Source: Streptosporangium nondiastaticum (GTDB lineage Bacteria; Actinomycetota; Actinomycetes; Streptomycetales; Streptomycetaceae). Taken from it: 64,000 nt of DNA. Made by a program: the position numbers and the translations under genes. The notes under the pieces were generated by a model. That model had not been told where the DNA came from. It saw only the letters and a list, made by a program, of their open reading frames with translations, and did not search any database. The first letter of the stretch is position 1; every line of letters starts with the position of its first letter. This document shows positions 7,676-17,675 of this stretch, in pieces. Where the stretch lies: contig NZ_PXWG01000005.1 in assembly GCF_003011965.1 (NCBI RefSeq), positions 62,001 to 126,000 of the forward strand, given 5' to 3'.

Positions 7676-10552
7676 TTGTCCCCGACCAGCGAGACCGCAA
7701 AGGGCGGCCGCCGACTCGTCATCGTCGAGTCGCCTGCCAAGGCGAAGACGATCAAGGGCTACCTCGGCCCCGGATACGTCGTCGAGGCGAGCGTCGGGCA
7801 CATCCGTGACCTGCCGAACGGGGCCGCAGAGGTCCCGGCGAAGTACAAGGGCGAGTCCTGGGCCCGGCTCGGCGTCAACGTCGAGAAGGACTTCCAGCCG
7901 ATCTACGTCGTGAACCACGACAAGAAGGACCAGGTCAAGAAGCTCAAGGAGCTGCTGGCCGAGTCCGACGAGCTCTTCCTCGCCACCGATGAGGACCGCG
8001 AGGGCGAGGCCATCGCCTGGCACCTGCAGGAGGTCCTCAAGCCCAAGGTCCCCGTCCGCCGGATGGTCTTCCACGAGATCACCAAGGACGCGATCCAGGC
8101 CGCCGTCGCCAGCCCGCGCGAGCTGAACAAGAAGCTCGTCGACGCCCAGGAGACCCGCCGCATCCTCGACCGCCTCTACGGCTACGAGGTCTCGCCGGTC
8201 CTGTGGAAGAAGGTCATGCCGCGGCTGTCGGCCGGCCGCGTGCAGTCGGTGGCCACCCGCCTCGTCGTCGAGCGGGAGCGCGAGCGCATTGCCTTCCGTT
8301 CCGCCGAGTACTGGGACCTCACCGGCACCTTCGACACGGGCCGCCCCGGCGACAACAGCGACCCCTCGACCCTCACCGCCCGCCTGGCCTCCGTCGACGG
8401 CAAGCGCGTCGCCCAGGGCCGTGACTTCGGGTCGAACGGCCTGCTGAAGGACTCCGCCCAGGTCCTCCACCTGGACGAGGCCAACGCCCGCGCGCTCGCC
8501 GCAGCCCTGGCGGACGCCTCGTTCGCCGTCCGCTCGGTCGAGTCCAAGCCGTACCGCCGCTCGCCGTACGCCCCGTTCCGTACGACCACGCTGCAGCAGG
8601 AGGCCTCGCGCAAGCTCGGCTTCGGTGCGAAGGCCACCATGCAGGTGGCCCAGAAGCTGTACGAGAACGGCTTCATCACCTATATGCGTACGGACTCCAC
8701 GACGCTGTCGGACACGGCGGTGAACGCGGCCCGCGCGCAGGTCACGCAGCTCTACGGCGCCGACTACCTGCCGGAGAAGCCGCGCACGTACGCCGGCAAG
8801 GTCAAGAACGCCCAGGAGGCGCACGAGGCGATCCGGCCTTCGGGTGATCGTTTCCGCACGCCCGCCGAGACCGGCCTGACCGGCGACCAGTTCCGGCTCT
8901 ACGAGCTGATCTGGAAGCGGACCGTCGCCTCCCAGATGAAGGACGCGACGGGCAACTCCGTCACCGTCCGGATCGGCGGCCGGGCGAGCGACGGCCGGGA
9001 CGCCGAGTTCAGCGCCTCCGGCAAGACCATCACCTTCCACGGCTTCATGAAGGCCTACGTGGAGGGCGCGGACGACCCGAACGCCGAGCTCGACGACCGC
9101 GAGCGCCGCCTGCCGCAGGTCACCGAGGGCGACCCGCTGGCCGCCCGGGAGATCACGGCCGACGGCCACGCCACCAAGCCCCCCGCCCGCTACACCGAGG
9201 CCTCGCTGGTCAAGGAGCTGGAGGAGCGGGAGATCGGCCGCCCGTCGACGTACGCGTCGATCATCGGCACCATCCTCGACCGCGGCTACGTCTTCAAGAA
9301 GGGCACGGCACTCGTCCCGTCCTTCCTGAGCTTCGCCGTCGTCAACCTGCTGGAGAAGCACTTCGGCCGGCTCGTCGACTACGACTTCACCGCCTCCATG
9401 GAGGAGGACCTCGACCGCATCGCCCGCGGCGAGGCCCAGGCCGTGCCGTGGCTGCGCCGCTTCTACTTCGGCGAGGGCACCGAGGGCGCCGCGGGCGGCG
9501 CCGCCGAGGCCGGCAACGGCGACGGCGACCACCTCGGCGGCCTCAAGGAGCTCGTCACCGACCTGGGCGCGATCGACGCCCGCGAGGTGTCCTCCTTCCC
9601 CGTCGGCGAGGGCATCGTGCTGCGCGTCGGCCGCTACGGCCCGTACGTGGAGCGCGGCGAGAAGGACGCCGAGGGCCACCAGCGCGCCGACGTCCCGGCC
9701 GACCTCGCCCCGGACGAGCTCACCGTCGAGTACGCCGAGGAACTGCTCGCCAAGCCGAGCGGCGACTTCGAGCTGGGCACCGACCCGGGCACCGGTCACC
9801 AGATCGTCGCCAAGGACGGCCGCTACGGCCCCTACGTCACCGAGATCCTCCCCGAGGGCACCCCGAAGACCGGCAAGAACGCGGTCAAGCCCCGCACGGC
9901 CTCGCTCTTCAAGTCCATGTCCCTCGACACGGTCACGCTGGAGGACGCGCTCAAGCTCATGGAGCTGCCGCGCATCGTCGGCAAGGACGCCGAGGGCACC
10001 GAGATCACCGCGCAGAACGGCCGCTACGGCCCGTATCTGAAGAAGGGCACCGACTCGCGCTCCCTGGAGACCGAGGAGCAGCTCTTCACGATCACGCTGG
10101 ACGAGGCCCTCGCGATCTACGCCCAGCCCAAGCAGCGCGGGCGCGCCGCGGCCAAGCCGCCGCTGAAGGAGCTGGGCACCGACCCGGTCAGCGAGCGCTC
10201 CGTCGTGGTCAAGGACGGCCGCTTCGGCCCGTACGTGACGGACGGCGAGACCAACGCGACGCTGCGCCGTGACGACGACGTCGAGACGATCACGCCGGAG
10301 CGCGGCTACGAGCTCCTGGCGGAGAAGCGCGCCAAGGGCCCGGCGAAGAAGACCGCGAAGAAGGCCGCGGCCAAGAAGGCTCCGGCGAAGAAGACCGCCG
10401 CCAAGAAGACGGCGGCCAAGAAGACCGCGGCGAAGAAGACGACGACCGCTAAGACGACGGCCGCGAAGAAGACCACGGCCGCCAAGAAGACGACCGCGGC
10501 GAAGACGACGGCGAAGAAGGTGGCCGCGGCCGCCGAGGCCGCCGCCGAGTGA
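7676..10552 (+). CDS. topA: DNA topoisomerase I
   Basis: Type IA topoisomerase that relaxes negative supercoils. TTG at 7676, with GGAAGAAGAG upstream, gives MSPTSETAKGGRRLVIVES, the family start (958 residues); an upstream ATG at 7592 would add 28 unconserved residues. The Toprim domain has 'VESPAKAKTIKGYLG' and 'ATDEDREGEAIAWHL'. The catalytic tyrosine is Tyr336 in 'FITYMRTDSTT'. The C-terminal domain has four repeats of the type RYGPYV / RYGPYV / RYGPYL / RFGPYV and no zinc fingers, as in actinobacteria. The last 70 or so residues are a lysine/alanine/threonine repeat tail known to raise processivity in Streptomyces TopA. Confidence 0.97.
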   Translation: MSPTSETAKGGRRLVIVESPAKAKTIKGYLGPGYVVEASVGHIRDLPNGAAEVPAKYKGESWARLGVNVEKDFQPIYVVNHDKKDQVKKLKELLAESDELFLATDEDREGEAIAWHLQEVLKPKVPVRRMVFHEITKDAIQAAVASPRELNKKLVDAQETRRILDRLYGYEVSPVLWKKVMPRLSAGRVQSVATRLVVERERERIAFRSAEYWDLTGTFDTGRPGDNSDPSTLTARLASVDGKRVAQGRDFGSNGLLKDSAQVLHLDEANARALAAALADASFAVRSVESKPYRRSPYAPFRTTTLQQEASRKLGFGAKATMQVAQKLYENGFITYMRTDSTTLSDTAVNAARAQVTQLYGADYLPEKPRTYAGKVKNAQEAHEAIRPSGDRFRTPAETGLTGDQFRLYELIWKRTVASQMKDATGNSVTVRIGGRASDGRDAEFSASGKTITFHGFMKAYVEGADDPNAELDDRERRLPQVTEGDPLAAREITADGHATKPPARYTEASLVKELEEREIGRPSTYASIIGTILDRGYVFKKGTALVPSFLSFAVVNLLEKHFGRLVDYDFTASMEEDLDRIARGEAQAVPWLRRFYFGEGTEGAAGGAAEAGNGDGDHLGGLKELVTDLGAIDAREVSSFPVGEGIVLRVGRYGPYVERGEKDAEGHQRADVPADLAPDELTVEYAEELLAKPSGDFELGTDPGTGHQIVAKDGRYGPYVTEILPEGTPKTGKNAVKPRTASLFKSMSLDTVTLEDALKLMELPRIVGKDAEGTEITAQNGRYGPYLKKGTDSRSLETEEQLFTITLDEALAIYAQPKQRGRAAAKPPLKELGTDPVSERSVVVKDGRFGPYVTDGETNATLRRDDDVETITPERGYELLAEKRAKGPAKKTAKKAAAKKAPAKKTAAKKTAAKKTAAKKTTTAKTTAAKKTTAAKKTTAAKTTAKKVAAAAEAAAE

Positions 10553-10696
10553 CCTGACCGCCGCTCCCGGCTCCTCCGGCTCGTGCCGGGGGAGGCGGGG
10601 CCGCCGGTTCCGTCAGCCCCCGTGGGGCATCCATTCGTTCGGGCGTACGTTCGGGCAAAAAGGCGGAAGGCCTGCACAGCCGGATAGGCTGGCAGG

Positions 10697-13600
10697 ATGA
10701 CGCGAGCCGAGCAGCCAACCGTGGTGACCTCCACCTCCGGCGCCCTAGCCGCGGACTCCCGCGAGCGTGCCGTCCGGTCCCTGCTGCGTTTCCCCCCGCT
10801 GCGGCGGCTGTGGAACGCCCAGTTCGCCGGCGGTGTCGGGGACTCCCTCGCCCTCCTCGTGCTCCTGCTGCTGTCGCTGCAGGCCGCCGTCGCGGAGGGC
10901 TCCTTCGGCGGTGGCTACCGGGGCGCGGCCCTCGCCGTCGCCGCGGTCCTCGCGGCCCGGCTGCTGGCGACCCTCCTCTTCGGCGCGGTCCTGCTCGGGC
11001 CGCTCTCCTCGCTCATCGCCCCGGCCGGTCCCCTCGACCGCCGGTGGACCATGATCGGAGCGGACGGCGTCCGGGCCGCCCTGCTGGTCGTCGCGCCCCT
11101 GTGGCTCGGCTGGACGGGGACCCGCGCGCCCGCCTTCCTGCTGATCACGGCCTTCGTGATCGGTGTCGCCGAACGCGTGTGGACCGTCGTCAAGGACAGC
11201 GCGGCCCCCGCGCTCCTGCCCGCGCCCGCCGTGGAGGGCTCCGCCGTACGGCCGCTGCCCGACCACTACGACGCGCTGCGGCGCCTCTCGCTGCGGACGA
11301 GCTTCGTGTCGCTGCCCTTCGCCGCGGCCGCGCTCCTCGCCGTCACGCTGATCGGCAATCTGCTCGGCGCCGGCATCGACTGGTTCCACCAGCACCAGGC
11401 GGCCCTCGGATCGTTCCTCGCGGCCGCGCTGTTCGCCGGCTCGGCCACCGTCCTCTGGTTCCTGGAGCTGCCCGGCGCGAAGTCGCCCCGCGTGCGCTCC
11501 CCGCTGGAGGGCCTGCGCCGGCCCCGCGGCCCCCAGGGCCCGGACACCGGCCGCACGGGCGCCATCCCGGTGCTCGTCCTGGCCTGCGCCGCCGTCGCCG
11601 GCGCGATCGCCGCGGCCGTCGGCGTCGCCGCCCTGCAGGCCGTCGACCTGGGCGGCGGGCCCGTGGCCTTCGGGCTGCTCGTGCTCGCGCTCAGCGGCGG
11701 CCCCGTCATCGGCATCCGCAGCGCCGTCAAGGTGCTCCCCGGCTTCTCCCGGCGCCGGCTCCTCGCGCTGTCCATCGCGCTGACCGGCCTGGCGCTGCTC
11801 GCCGCCGGCCTCGTGCCCGACCCCACGACGGTGCTCCTGCTCGTGCTGCTCGCCGGCGTCTGCGCGGGCATCGCCGCCAACACCGGTCACTCCCTCCTGG
11901 ACCAGGAGACGGAGGAGGCCCGCCGGCCCCGTACGACCGACCACCTGCACGCCGTCGTGCGCGTCACCGCGGCCCTCGGCGCGGTCGCCGCACCGCTGCT
12001 CGCCGCCGGCATCGGGCCGCACCGCCTGCAGAGCGGCGGCTTCGTCTTCGCGCACGGCGGCGCGGCCTTCACGCTGATGCTCGTCGGCGCGCTGCTGCTG
12101 CCCGTGGGCGCCATCGTGCTCGGCAAGACCGACGACCGCCACGGCGTACCGTTCCGGCGCGACCTGATGGACGTGCTGCGCGGCGGCGACCCCGAGCAGG
12201 CGCCCGCCGCCACGGGCTTCTTCATCGCCTTCGAGGGCGGCGACGGCGCCGGCAAGTCCACCCAGGTGCGGGCCATTGCCGAGTGGATCCGCTCCAAGGG
12301 CCACGAGGTCGTGGTCACCCGCGAGCCCGGCGCCACCCCGATCGGGCAGCGGCTCCGCGCGATCCTGCTGGACGTCTCCTCGGCCGGCCTCTCTGACCGC
12401 GCCGAGGCGCTGCTCTACGCGGCCGACCGCGCCGAGCACGTCGACTCCGTCGTCCAGCCCGCCCTCGCGCGCGGCGCCGTCGTCATCTCCGACCGCTACA
12501 TCGACTCGTCCGTCGCCTACCAGGGCGCCGGGCGCGACCTGTCGCCGACCGAGATCGCCCGCATCAACCGGTGGGCCACGGGCGGGCTCGTCCCCCACCT
12601 GACGGTGCTGCTCGACGTCTCGCCCGAGACCGCGCGAGAACGTTTCACCGAGGCGCCCGACCGGCTCGAGTCCGAGCCCATGGAGTTCCACGACCGCGTC
12701 CGCACCGGATTCCTCACCCTCGCCTCCGCCGACCCCTCGCGTTACCTCGTCGTGGACGCCGGGCAGGCACCCGAAGACATCACCACCGTCGTGCGCCACC
12801 GCCTCGACCAGGTCCTGCCGCTCTCCGCGAGCGAGATCGAGGCCCGTGAGGCGGCCCGCAAGGCCGCCGAGGAGGAGGCCCGCCGCAAGGCCGAGGAAGA
12901 GGCCGCCCGCAAGGCGGAGGAGGCGCGGCTGGAACGCGAGCGCCAGGAGCAGCTCGCCAAGCTCCGGGCTGAGGAGGAGGAGCGCAAGCGGCGCGAGGCC
13001 GAGGAGGCCCGCATCCGCGAGGAGGCGCGCCTCGCCGAAGAGGCCCGGCAGCGTGCCGAGGAGGCCCGCCGGCAGGCGGAGGAGGAGCGCAAGCGCCGCG
13101 AGGCGGAGGAGCGGACCCGCGCCGCCGAGCAGGAGCGGCTCCGCAAGCAGGCCGAGGAAGAGGCCCGGCTGCGGGCCGAGGCGGAGGAACGCCGCCTGGA
13201 GAAGCAGCGCAAGGCGGAGGAGGCACTGCTGAAGGCGGAGCAGGCGCGGGTGGCGGCGGAGGCCGCTGCCGCGGCTTCGGCTGCGGCTTCGGCGGGCTCC
13301 TCCGGTGCGGGTGCGGCGGCGGAAGCCGCTTCCGAGGCGCCGACGGTCGAGCGGCCCTCGCTCCGTAAGGAGCGGCAGGAGACCGCCCGTGAGGAGCGGG
13401 AGACCGCGGTTCCGGCGGGGAGCTCCGACGAGACGCAGACGGTGCAGACGCCGTCCGTCCACCGCCCGGACCCGCGGAACGTGGACCTCACCACCGGAAG
13501 CAGCCCCGACACGACGCCCACGGTGGAGCGGCCTCGCGTCGACGCGCGGGCGTCGGACGAGACGGAGGTGCTGCCGCCGGTGTGGCCCGTGTCGCCTCCG

Positions 13601-14116
13601 CCTGTTGCGCCGCAGCGGGTGACGTGGGGCGTGGAGCCGTCGGCTTCTGAGCCGGCTCAGGAGCCGACCGGGGAGCCGTTCGGGGAGCCGTCAGGGGAGT
13701 CGTCCCGGGAGCCGTCGCGGGATTCCGAGGAGACGGCCGTCCTGCCGCAGCCGCCGGTTGCGGACCGGGGCACCGACGCCGATGTGACGGAGGTCCTGCC
13801 TCCGGTACGGCCGGAGCCGCGGTCCGAGGACCCGGCGGACCGGGTGCCTGACTGGATGTTCCGGCCCGAGGAGCGGACGGACGCGGCCGCGGACCCGGAC
13901 GCCGAGCTGACGCGGGAGATGCCGCGGGTGACCGACGAGGACGCGCAGGGCGGCGCGGCGAAGGGCCGTCGCCGTCCCGGCTGGGCGGAGGAGCCCTCCG
14001 GCTCCGACCCGCAGGACGAGCGCCCGACTCTGGCGGACGAGCTCCTGGGCCCGCGGCCGCGTAAGGACGGCCGTGGGGGCGACGAGGAGGGTCGCGGGCG
14101 CGGCCGCGGGCGCTGA
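10697..14116 (+). CDS. tmk: Thymidylate kinase fused to an MFS-like membrane domain and a coiled-coil tail
   Basis: 1139 residues in four parts. Residues 1-about 500 form a multi-pass MFS-transporter-like membrane domain. About 505-715 is a complete dTMP kinase: P-loop 'FEGGDGAGKSTQ', DR box 'SDRYIDSSVAYQGAGR', length close to the usual 205-215 residues; it makes dTDP from dTMP. About 715-860 is a highly charged Arg/Glu/Ala heptad region, surely a long coiled coil. The rest is acidic, proline-rich and probably disordered. The same fusion is known at this place in S. coelicolor. It lies downstream of topA and upstream of holB. Confidence 0.9.
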   Translation: MTRAEQPTVVTSTSGALAADSRERAVRSLLRFPPLRRLWNAQFAGGVGDSLALLVLLLLSLQAAVAEGSFGGGYRGAALAVAAVLAARLLATLLFGAVLLGPLSSLIAPAGPLDRRWTMIGADGVRAALLVVAPLWLGWTGTRAPAFLLITAFVIGVAERVWTVVKDSAAPALLPAPAVEGSAVRPLPDHYDALRRLSLRTSFVSLPFAAAALLAVTLIGNLLGAGIDWFHQHQAALGSFLAAALFAGSATVLWFLELPGAKSPRVRSPLEGLRRPRGPQGPDTGRTGAIPVLVLACAAVAGAIAAAVGVAALQAVDLGGGPVAFGLLVLALSGGPVIGIRSAVKVLPGFSRRRLLALSIALTGLALLAAGLVPDPTTVLLLVLLAGVCAGIAANTGHSLLDQETEEARRPRTTDHLHAVVRVTAALGAVAAPLLAAGIGPHRLQSGGFVFAHGGAAFTLMLVGALLLPVGAIVLGKTDDRHGVPFRRDLMDVLRGGDPEQAPAATGFFIAFEGGDGAGKSTQVRAIAEWIRSKGHEVVVTREPGATPIGQRLRAILLDVSSAGLSDRAEALLYAADRAEHVDSVVQPALARGAVVISDRYIDSSVAYQGAGRDLSPTEIARINRWATGGLVPHLTVLLDVSPETARERFTEAPDRLESEPMEFHDRVRTGFLTLASADPSRYLVVDAGQAPEDITTVVRHRLDQVLPLSASEIEAREAARKAAEEEARRKAEEEAARKAEEARLERERQEQLAKLRAEEEERKRREAEEARIREEARLAEEARQRAEEARRQAEEERKRREAEERTRAAEQERLRKQAEEEARLRAEAEERRLEKQRKAEEALLKAEQARVAAEAAAAASAAASAGSSGAGAAAEAASEAPTVERPSLRKERQETAREERETAVPAGSSDETQTVQTPSVHRPDPRNVDLTTGSSPDTTPTVERPRVDARASDETEVLPPVWPVSPPPVAPQRVTWGVEPSASEPAQEPTGEPFGEPSGESSREPSRDSEETAVLPQPPVADRGTDADVTEVLPPVRPEPRSEDPADRVPDWMFRPEERTDAAADPDAELTREMPRVTDEDAQGGAAKGRRRPGWAEEPSGSDPQDERPTLADELLGPRPRKDGRGGDEEGRGRGRGR

Positions 14117-14190
14117 GGCGAGGCCTTTCCGGGCGGGCGTGGTTTCGGCACCGCCGGACAGCGCCGCGGTGGCTGAGCACCGCTGCGGCG

Positions 14191-14217
14191 GGATCGAGAG
14201 GCGAGGCCTCTCGATCC
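14191..14217 (+). terminator. Hairpin after tmk
   Basis: Perfect 12-bp arms (ggatcgagaggc / gcctctcgatcc) around a 3-base loop, without a T tract, as is common in Streptomyces. It lies 75 bases after the tmk fusion stop. The rest of the 335-base gap to holB shows no gene. Confidence 0.7.
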
Positions 14218-14451
14218 GGCGGTGCCATGGGCAAGAGCTCCCCTTGGCGGATCGCCGCCCCGTTCCCGGCTCTCGTGCCTCAGGCACGACAATTCCGCCG
14301 CGACGGCGGTCAGCCGCAGCGGTGCGATCCGGCGGTGCCGGGCCTACGGCGACACCCGCGTCACGGGGCAGCGGCACCAGCGGCCGGCAGCTGGTGTCAG
14401 TGCCGTGGCCCACAATGGGTAGCCGCAGGATGAGCAGCGCGGAGGGCAGTC

Positions 14452-15669
14452 ATGGCGGTGTGGGACGACTTGGTCGGGCAGGACCGGGTGACGGAGCAGC
14501 TCTCCGCGGCCGCGCGGGATGCGGACGCGTTCGTCACCGCCGCGGCGTCGGCCCCCGGGGAGGCGCCCCCGAGCGGCGGGTCGATGACGCACGCCTGGCT
14601 CTTCACGGGTCCCCCCGGTTCCGGCCGGGCCACCGCCGCCCGTGCCTTCGCCGCCGCCCTGCAGTGCGTGAGCTCGGACCGGGCCGTCGGCGGGGCTCCC
14701 GGCTGCGGTTTCTGCGAGGGCTGTCACACCGCGCTCGTGGGCACGCACGCGGACGTGGAGTTCGTCCGCACCGATCAGCTGTCGATCGGTGTCAAGGAGA
14801 CCCGTGACCTGGTCCGCCGTGCCCAGCTCTCCCCGGCGGGCGGCCGCTGGCAGGTGATCGTCCTGGAGGACGCGGACCGGCTGACCGAGGGCGCGGGCAA
14901 CGTCCTGCTGAAGGCCGTCGAGGAGCCCGCGCCCCGTACGGTCTGGCTCCTGTGCGCGCCGTCCCTGGAGGACGTGCTGCCGACCATCCGCTCCCGCTGC
15001 CGCCTGCTCACCTTGCGCACGCCGCCGGTGGCGGCCGTGGCCGACATCCTCGCCCGCCGCGACGGCATCGAGCCCGAGCTGGCCGCGCGCGTGGCCCGCG
15101 CCACGCAGGGCCACATCGGCCGGGCCCGCCGCCTGGCCACCGACGAGCGGGCCCGCGCCCGCCGCGCGGCCGTGCTCAAGCTGCCGCTGCGCGTGGACGA
15201 CGTCGGCGGCTGCCTGAAGGCGGCCCAGGAGCTGATCGACGCCGCCGCCGAGGACGCCAAGCAGGTCGCGGAGGAGGTCGACGCGAAGGAGACCGAGGAG
15301 CTGCGCGCGGCGCTCGGCGCCGCGGCCGGCACGGGCAGCCGCCTCCCGCGCGGCACGGCGGGCGCCATGAAGGAGCTCCAGGACCGCCAGAAGCGCCGCG
15401 GCACCCGTACCCAGCGCGACAGCCTGGACCTGGCCCTGGTCGACCTGACGGGCTTCTACCGCGACGTCCTGGCGATGCAGCTCGGCTCGCGCGCCGAGGT
15501 GGCCAACGCGGACATGCAGGACGCCTTGGAGCGCGTCGCCCGGGCGTCGGGCCCGGAGCGGACGCTGCGCCGCATCGAGGCGATCATCGACTGCCGCCGC
15601 GCCCTCGACCGGAACGTGGCCCCGCTGCTGGCGGTCGAGGCGATGACGATGGCGCTGCGCGCCGGCTGA
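14452..15669 (+). CDS. holB: DNA polymerase III subunit delta'
   Basis: 405-residue AAA+ clamp-loader subunit. N-terminal 'MAVWDDLVGQDRVTEQL' and P-loop 'FTGPPGSGRATAARAFA', with the P-loop lysine changed to arginine as in many delta' subunits, which do not need ATP hydrolysis. A zinc module follows (Cys in 'QCVSS', 'GCGFCEGCH'), then 'VLEDADRLTEGAGNVLLKAV' and sensor 1 'IRSRCRLLTLRTPP'. GGAGGG lies upstream of the ATG. The charged insert around residues 265-310 is usual in Streptomyces. Confidence 0.93.
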   Translation: MAVWDDLVGQDRVTEQLSAAARDADAFVTAAASAPGEAPPSGGSMTHAWLFTGPPGSGRATAARAFAAALQCVSSDRAVGGAPGCGFCEGCHTALVGTHADVEFVRTDQLSIGVKETRDLVRRAQLSPAGGRWQVIVLEDADRLTEGAGNVLLKAVEEPAPRTVWLLCAPSLEDVLPTIRSRCRLLTLRTPPVAAVADILARRDGIEPELAARVARATQGHIGRARRLATDERARARRAAVLKLPLRVDDVGGCLKAAQELIDAAAEDAKQVAEEVDAKETEELRAALGAAAGTGSRLPRGTAGAMKELQDRQKRRGTRTQRDSLDLALVDLTGFYRDVLAMQLGSRAEVANADMQDALERVARASGPERTLRRIEAIIDCRRALDRNVAPLLAVEAMTMALRAG

Positions 15670-15897
15670 AGAGGCGTGGGTCCGGAGGGCGAGTAAACGT
15701 ACGGTTACGCGCTCTCACTCATATGAGGCGTCCTGGGCCCGGCGACTGGCGGCAGCCCGCAGAGCTGCCGATACCCTCCGTCGGGGCACAAGCGATCGTT
15801 CGTAACGCTGCGTAATGCCCGGCTCCTGGCTGCCCTGCACCTCTCCTCACCGGACCGCATTCGCGCAGCTCCACGCCTTCACGCAGAGGGACCGCCG

Positions 15898-17586
15898 ATG
15901 GACTCCAGCCGCCTGCTCCGTACGTCCGGCACCGCCATCGCGGCCGCCGCGCTGCTGATCTCGGGCTGTGCGCTCGGGAGCGGCTCGCCGCGGGCGACGG
16001 CGGCGGCGAGAGCGTACGACGCGGGCGACGGCCGGAGCAGCGCCTTCCCCGGCTTCGAGAGCTTCGGCGCGGGCGCGGCCGGCGTGCCGGGCGCGGCGGA
16101 CACCTCCCCCGGGAGCCCGTACCGCAGGGGCGACACCCCCGCGCTCACTCCCCTCCCGACGGCCCTCCCCCCGGCCCTGCGCCGCTACTACGCCCAGAAG
16201 CTCAGCTGGCACCCCTGCGGCACCAGCGGCTTCGAGTGCGCCACCCTCAAGGCCCCGCTGGACTACGACCACCCCCGCGACGCGGACGACCTCAAGCTCG
16301 CCGTCTCCCGCAGGAAGGCCACCGGCGCCGACCACGCCAAGCGCCTCGGCTCCCTCATGGTCAACCCGGGCGGGCCGGGCGGCTCGGCGGTCGGCTACCT
16401 CCAGCACTACGCGGGCCTCGGCTATCCCGCCGCCGTCCGCGCCCACTACGACATGGTCGCCATGGACCCCCGCGGCGTCGCCGGCAGCGAACCGGTCACC
16501 TGCCTCTCCGACACCGAGATGGACCGCTACACCGAGGTCGACCAGACCCCCGACGACGCCGCCGAAACCGCGGAACTCGTCGACGCGTACACGAAGTTCG
16601 CCGACGGCTGCGCCTCCCGCTCGGGCAAGCTCCTGGGGCACGTCTCCACGATCGAGGCCGCCCGGGACATGGACGTCCTGCGCGCGGCCCTGGACGACGA
16701 CAAGCTGACGTACGTGGGCGCCTCGTACGGCACCTTCCTCGGCGCCACCTACGCCGGCCTCTTCCCCTCCCGCGTCGGCCGCCTCGTCCTCGACGGGGCC
16801 CTCGACCCCGCCCTCGGCTCGGAGCAGGTCAACCGCGACCAGACGGCCGGCTTCCAGACGGCCTTCGCGTCCTTCGCCGAGGACTGCGCCCGGCGCAAGG
16901 ACTGTCCGCTCGGTCCCTCGCCCGACCGGGCGGGCGACCGCCTCTCCGAGCTCTTCGAGAAGGCGGACGCTGCGCCCCTCGCCACCGGCAAGTCCCGCAA
17001 GCTCACCGAGAGCCTCGCGACCACGGGTGTGATCTCCGCCATGTACGACGAGGCGGCGTGGGGCCTGCTCCGCAACGCGCTGAAGGCGGCGTTCCAGGGC
17101 GACGGCGGGCCCCTGCTGAAGCTGTCCGACGCCTACTACGAGCGCGACGGCCACGGCTCGTACCAGAACCTGATGTACGCCAACGCGGCCGTGAACTGCC
17201 TGGACCTGCCCCCCGCCTTCCGCTCACCGAGCGAGGTCCGGGAGGCGATCCCCGCCTTCCGGAAGGCCTCGCCGGTCTTCGGCACCGCCCTCGCCTGGAC
17301 GGCTTTGAGCTGCGGATACTGGCCCGTCCCGGCCACCGGCACCCCGCACCGCATCCCCGCCGCGGGCGCCGCGCCCATCCTCGTCGTCGGCACCACCCGC
17401 GACCCGGCCACCCCCTACGGCTGGGCCCGCTCCCTGGCCTCGCAGCTCTCCTCGGGCCGCCTCCTCACCTACGAGGGCGACGGCCACACCGCCTACACCC
17501 GCGGCAGCACCTGCATCGACAAGGCCGTCAACGCGTACCTGCTGACCTCGACCCCGCCCCCGGCCGGCCAGCGCTGCTCCAACTGA
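15898..17586 (+). CDS. Lipoprotein alpha/beta-hydrolase protease, TAP family
   Basis: 562 residues. Signal peptide with lipobox 'LLISGCALG' (Cys about 23), so probably anchored outside the membrane. The alpha/beta-hydrolase core has the oxyanion region 'NPGGPGGSAVGYL' and the nucleophile elbow 'VGASYGTFLG' (Ser276); the C-terminal TAP-like domain carries 'GTTRDPATPYGWA' (Asp) and 'GDGHTAY' (His). This is the tripeptidyl-aminopeptidase/SlpD-SlpE family of secreted Streptomyces peptidases. The ATG at 15898 is preceded by GAGGGACC. Its end lies in a 24-bp repeat with in-frame stops. Confidence 0.9.
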   Translation: MDSSRLLRTSGTAIAAAALLISGCALGSGSPRATAAARAYDAGDGRSSAFPGFESFGAGAAGVPGAADTSPGSPYRRGDTPALTPLPTALPPALRRYYAQKLSWHPCGTSGFECATLKAPLDYDHPRDADDLKLAVSRRKATGADHAKRLGSLMVNPGGPGGSAVGYLQHYAGLGYPAAVRAHYDMVAMDPRGVAGSEPVTCLSDTEMDRYTEVDQTPDDAAETAELVDAYTKFADGCASRSGKLLGHVSTIEAARDMDVLRAALDDDKLTYVGASYGTFLGATYAGLFPSRVGRLVLDGALDPALGSEQVNRDQTAGFQTAFASFAEDCARRKDCPLGPSPDRAGDRLSELFEKADAAPLATGKSRKLTESLATTGVISAMYDEAAWGLLRNALKAAFQGDGGPLLKLSDAYYERDGHGSYQNLMYANAAVNCLDLPPAFRSPSEVREAIPAFRKASPVFGTALAWTALSCGYWPVPATGTPHRIPAAGAAPILVVGTTRDPATPYGWARSLASQLSSGRLLTYEGDGHTAYTRGSTCIDKAVNAYLLTSTPPPAGQRCSN

Positions 17587-17628
17587 GACCGGAACTGCGA
17601 CTGAAACTGAGACCAGAACTGCGGCCGA
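17581..17628 (+). repeat. 24-bp tandem duplication spanning the protease stop
   Basis: Units at 17581-17604 and 17605-17628 (aactgagaccggaactgcga + ctga, three differences). The length is 8 codons, so the protease stop TGA (17584) is followed by in-frame TGA at 17602 and 17608. Confidence 0.9.
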
Positions 17629-17636
17629 AACCCAAA

Positions 17637-17669
17637 AGGCCCAGGTCAGACAGTGTCTGACCTGGGCCT
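17637..17669 (-). terminator. Strong hairpin between protease gene and tRNA-Thr
   Basis: Perfect 16-bp arms (aggcccaggtcagaca / tgtctgacctgggcct) with a single central base. On the minus strand it is followed by TTTTGGGTTT, so it should end the tRNA-Thr transcript; being symmetrical it can also stop transcription from the protease side. Confidence 0.9.
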
Positions 17670-17675
17670 CATCGG

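Noticed and set aside
10560..10600. Terminator after topA
   Set aside because: Only six base pairs of perfect stem with an interrupted arm; too weak to list.
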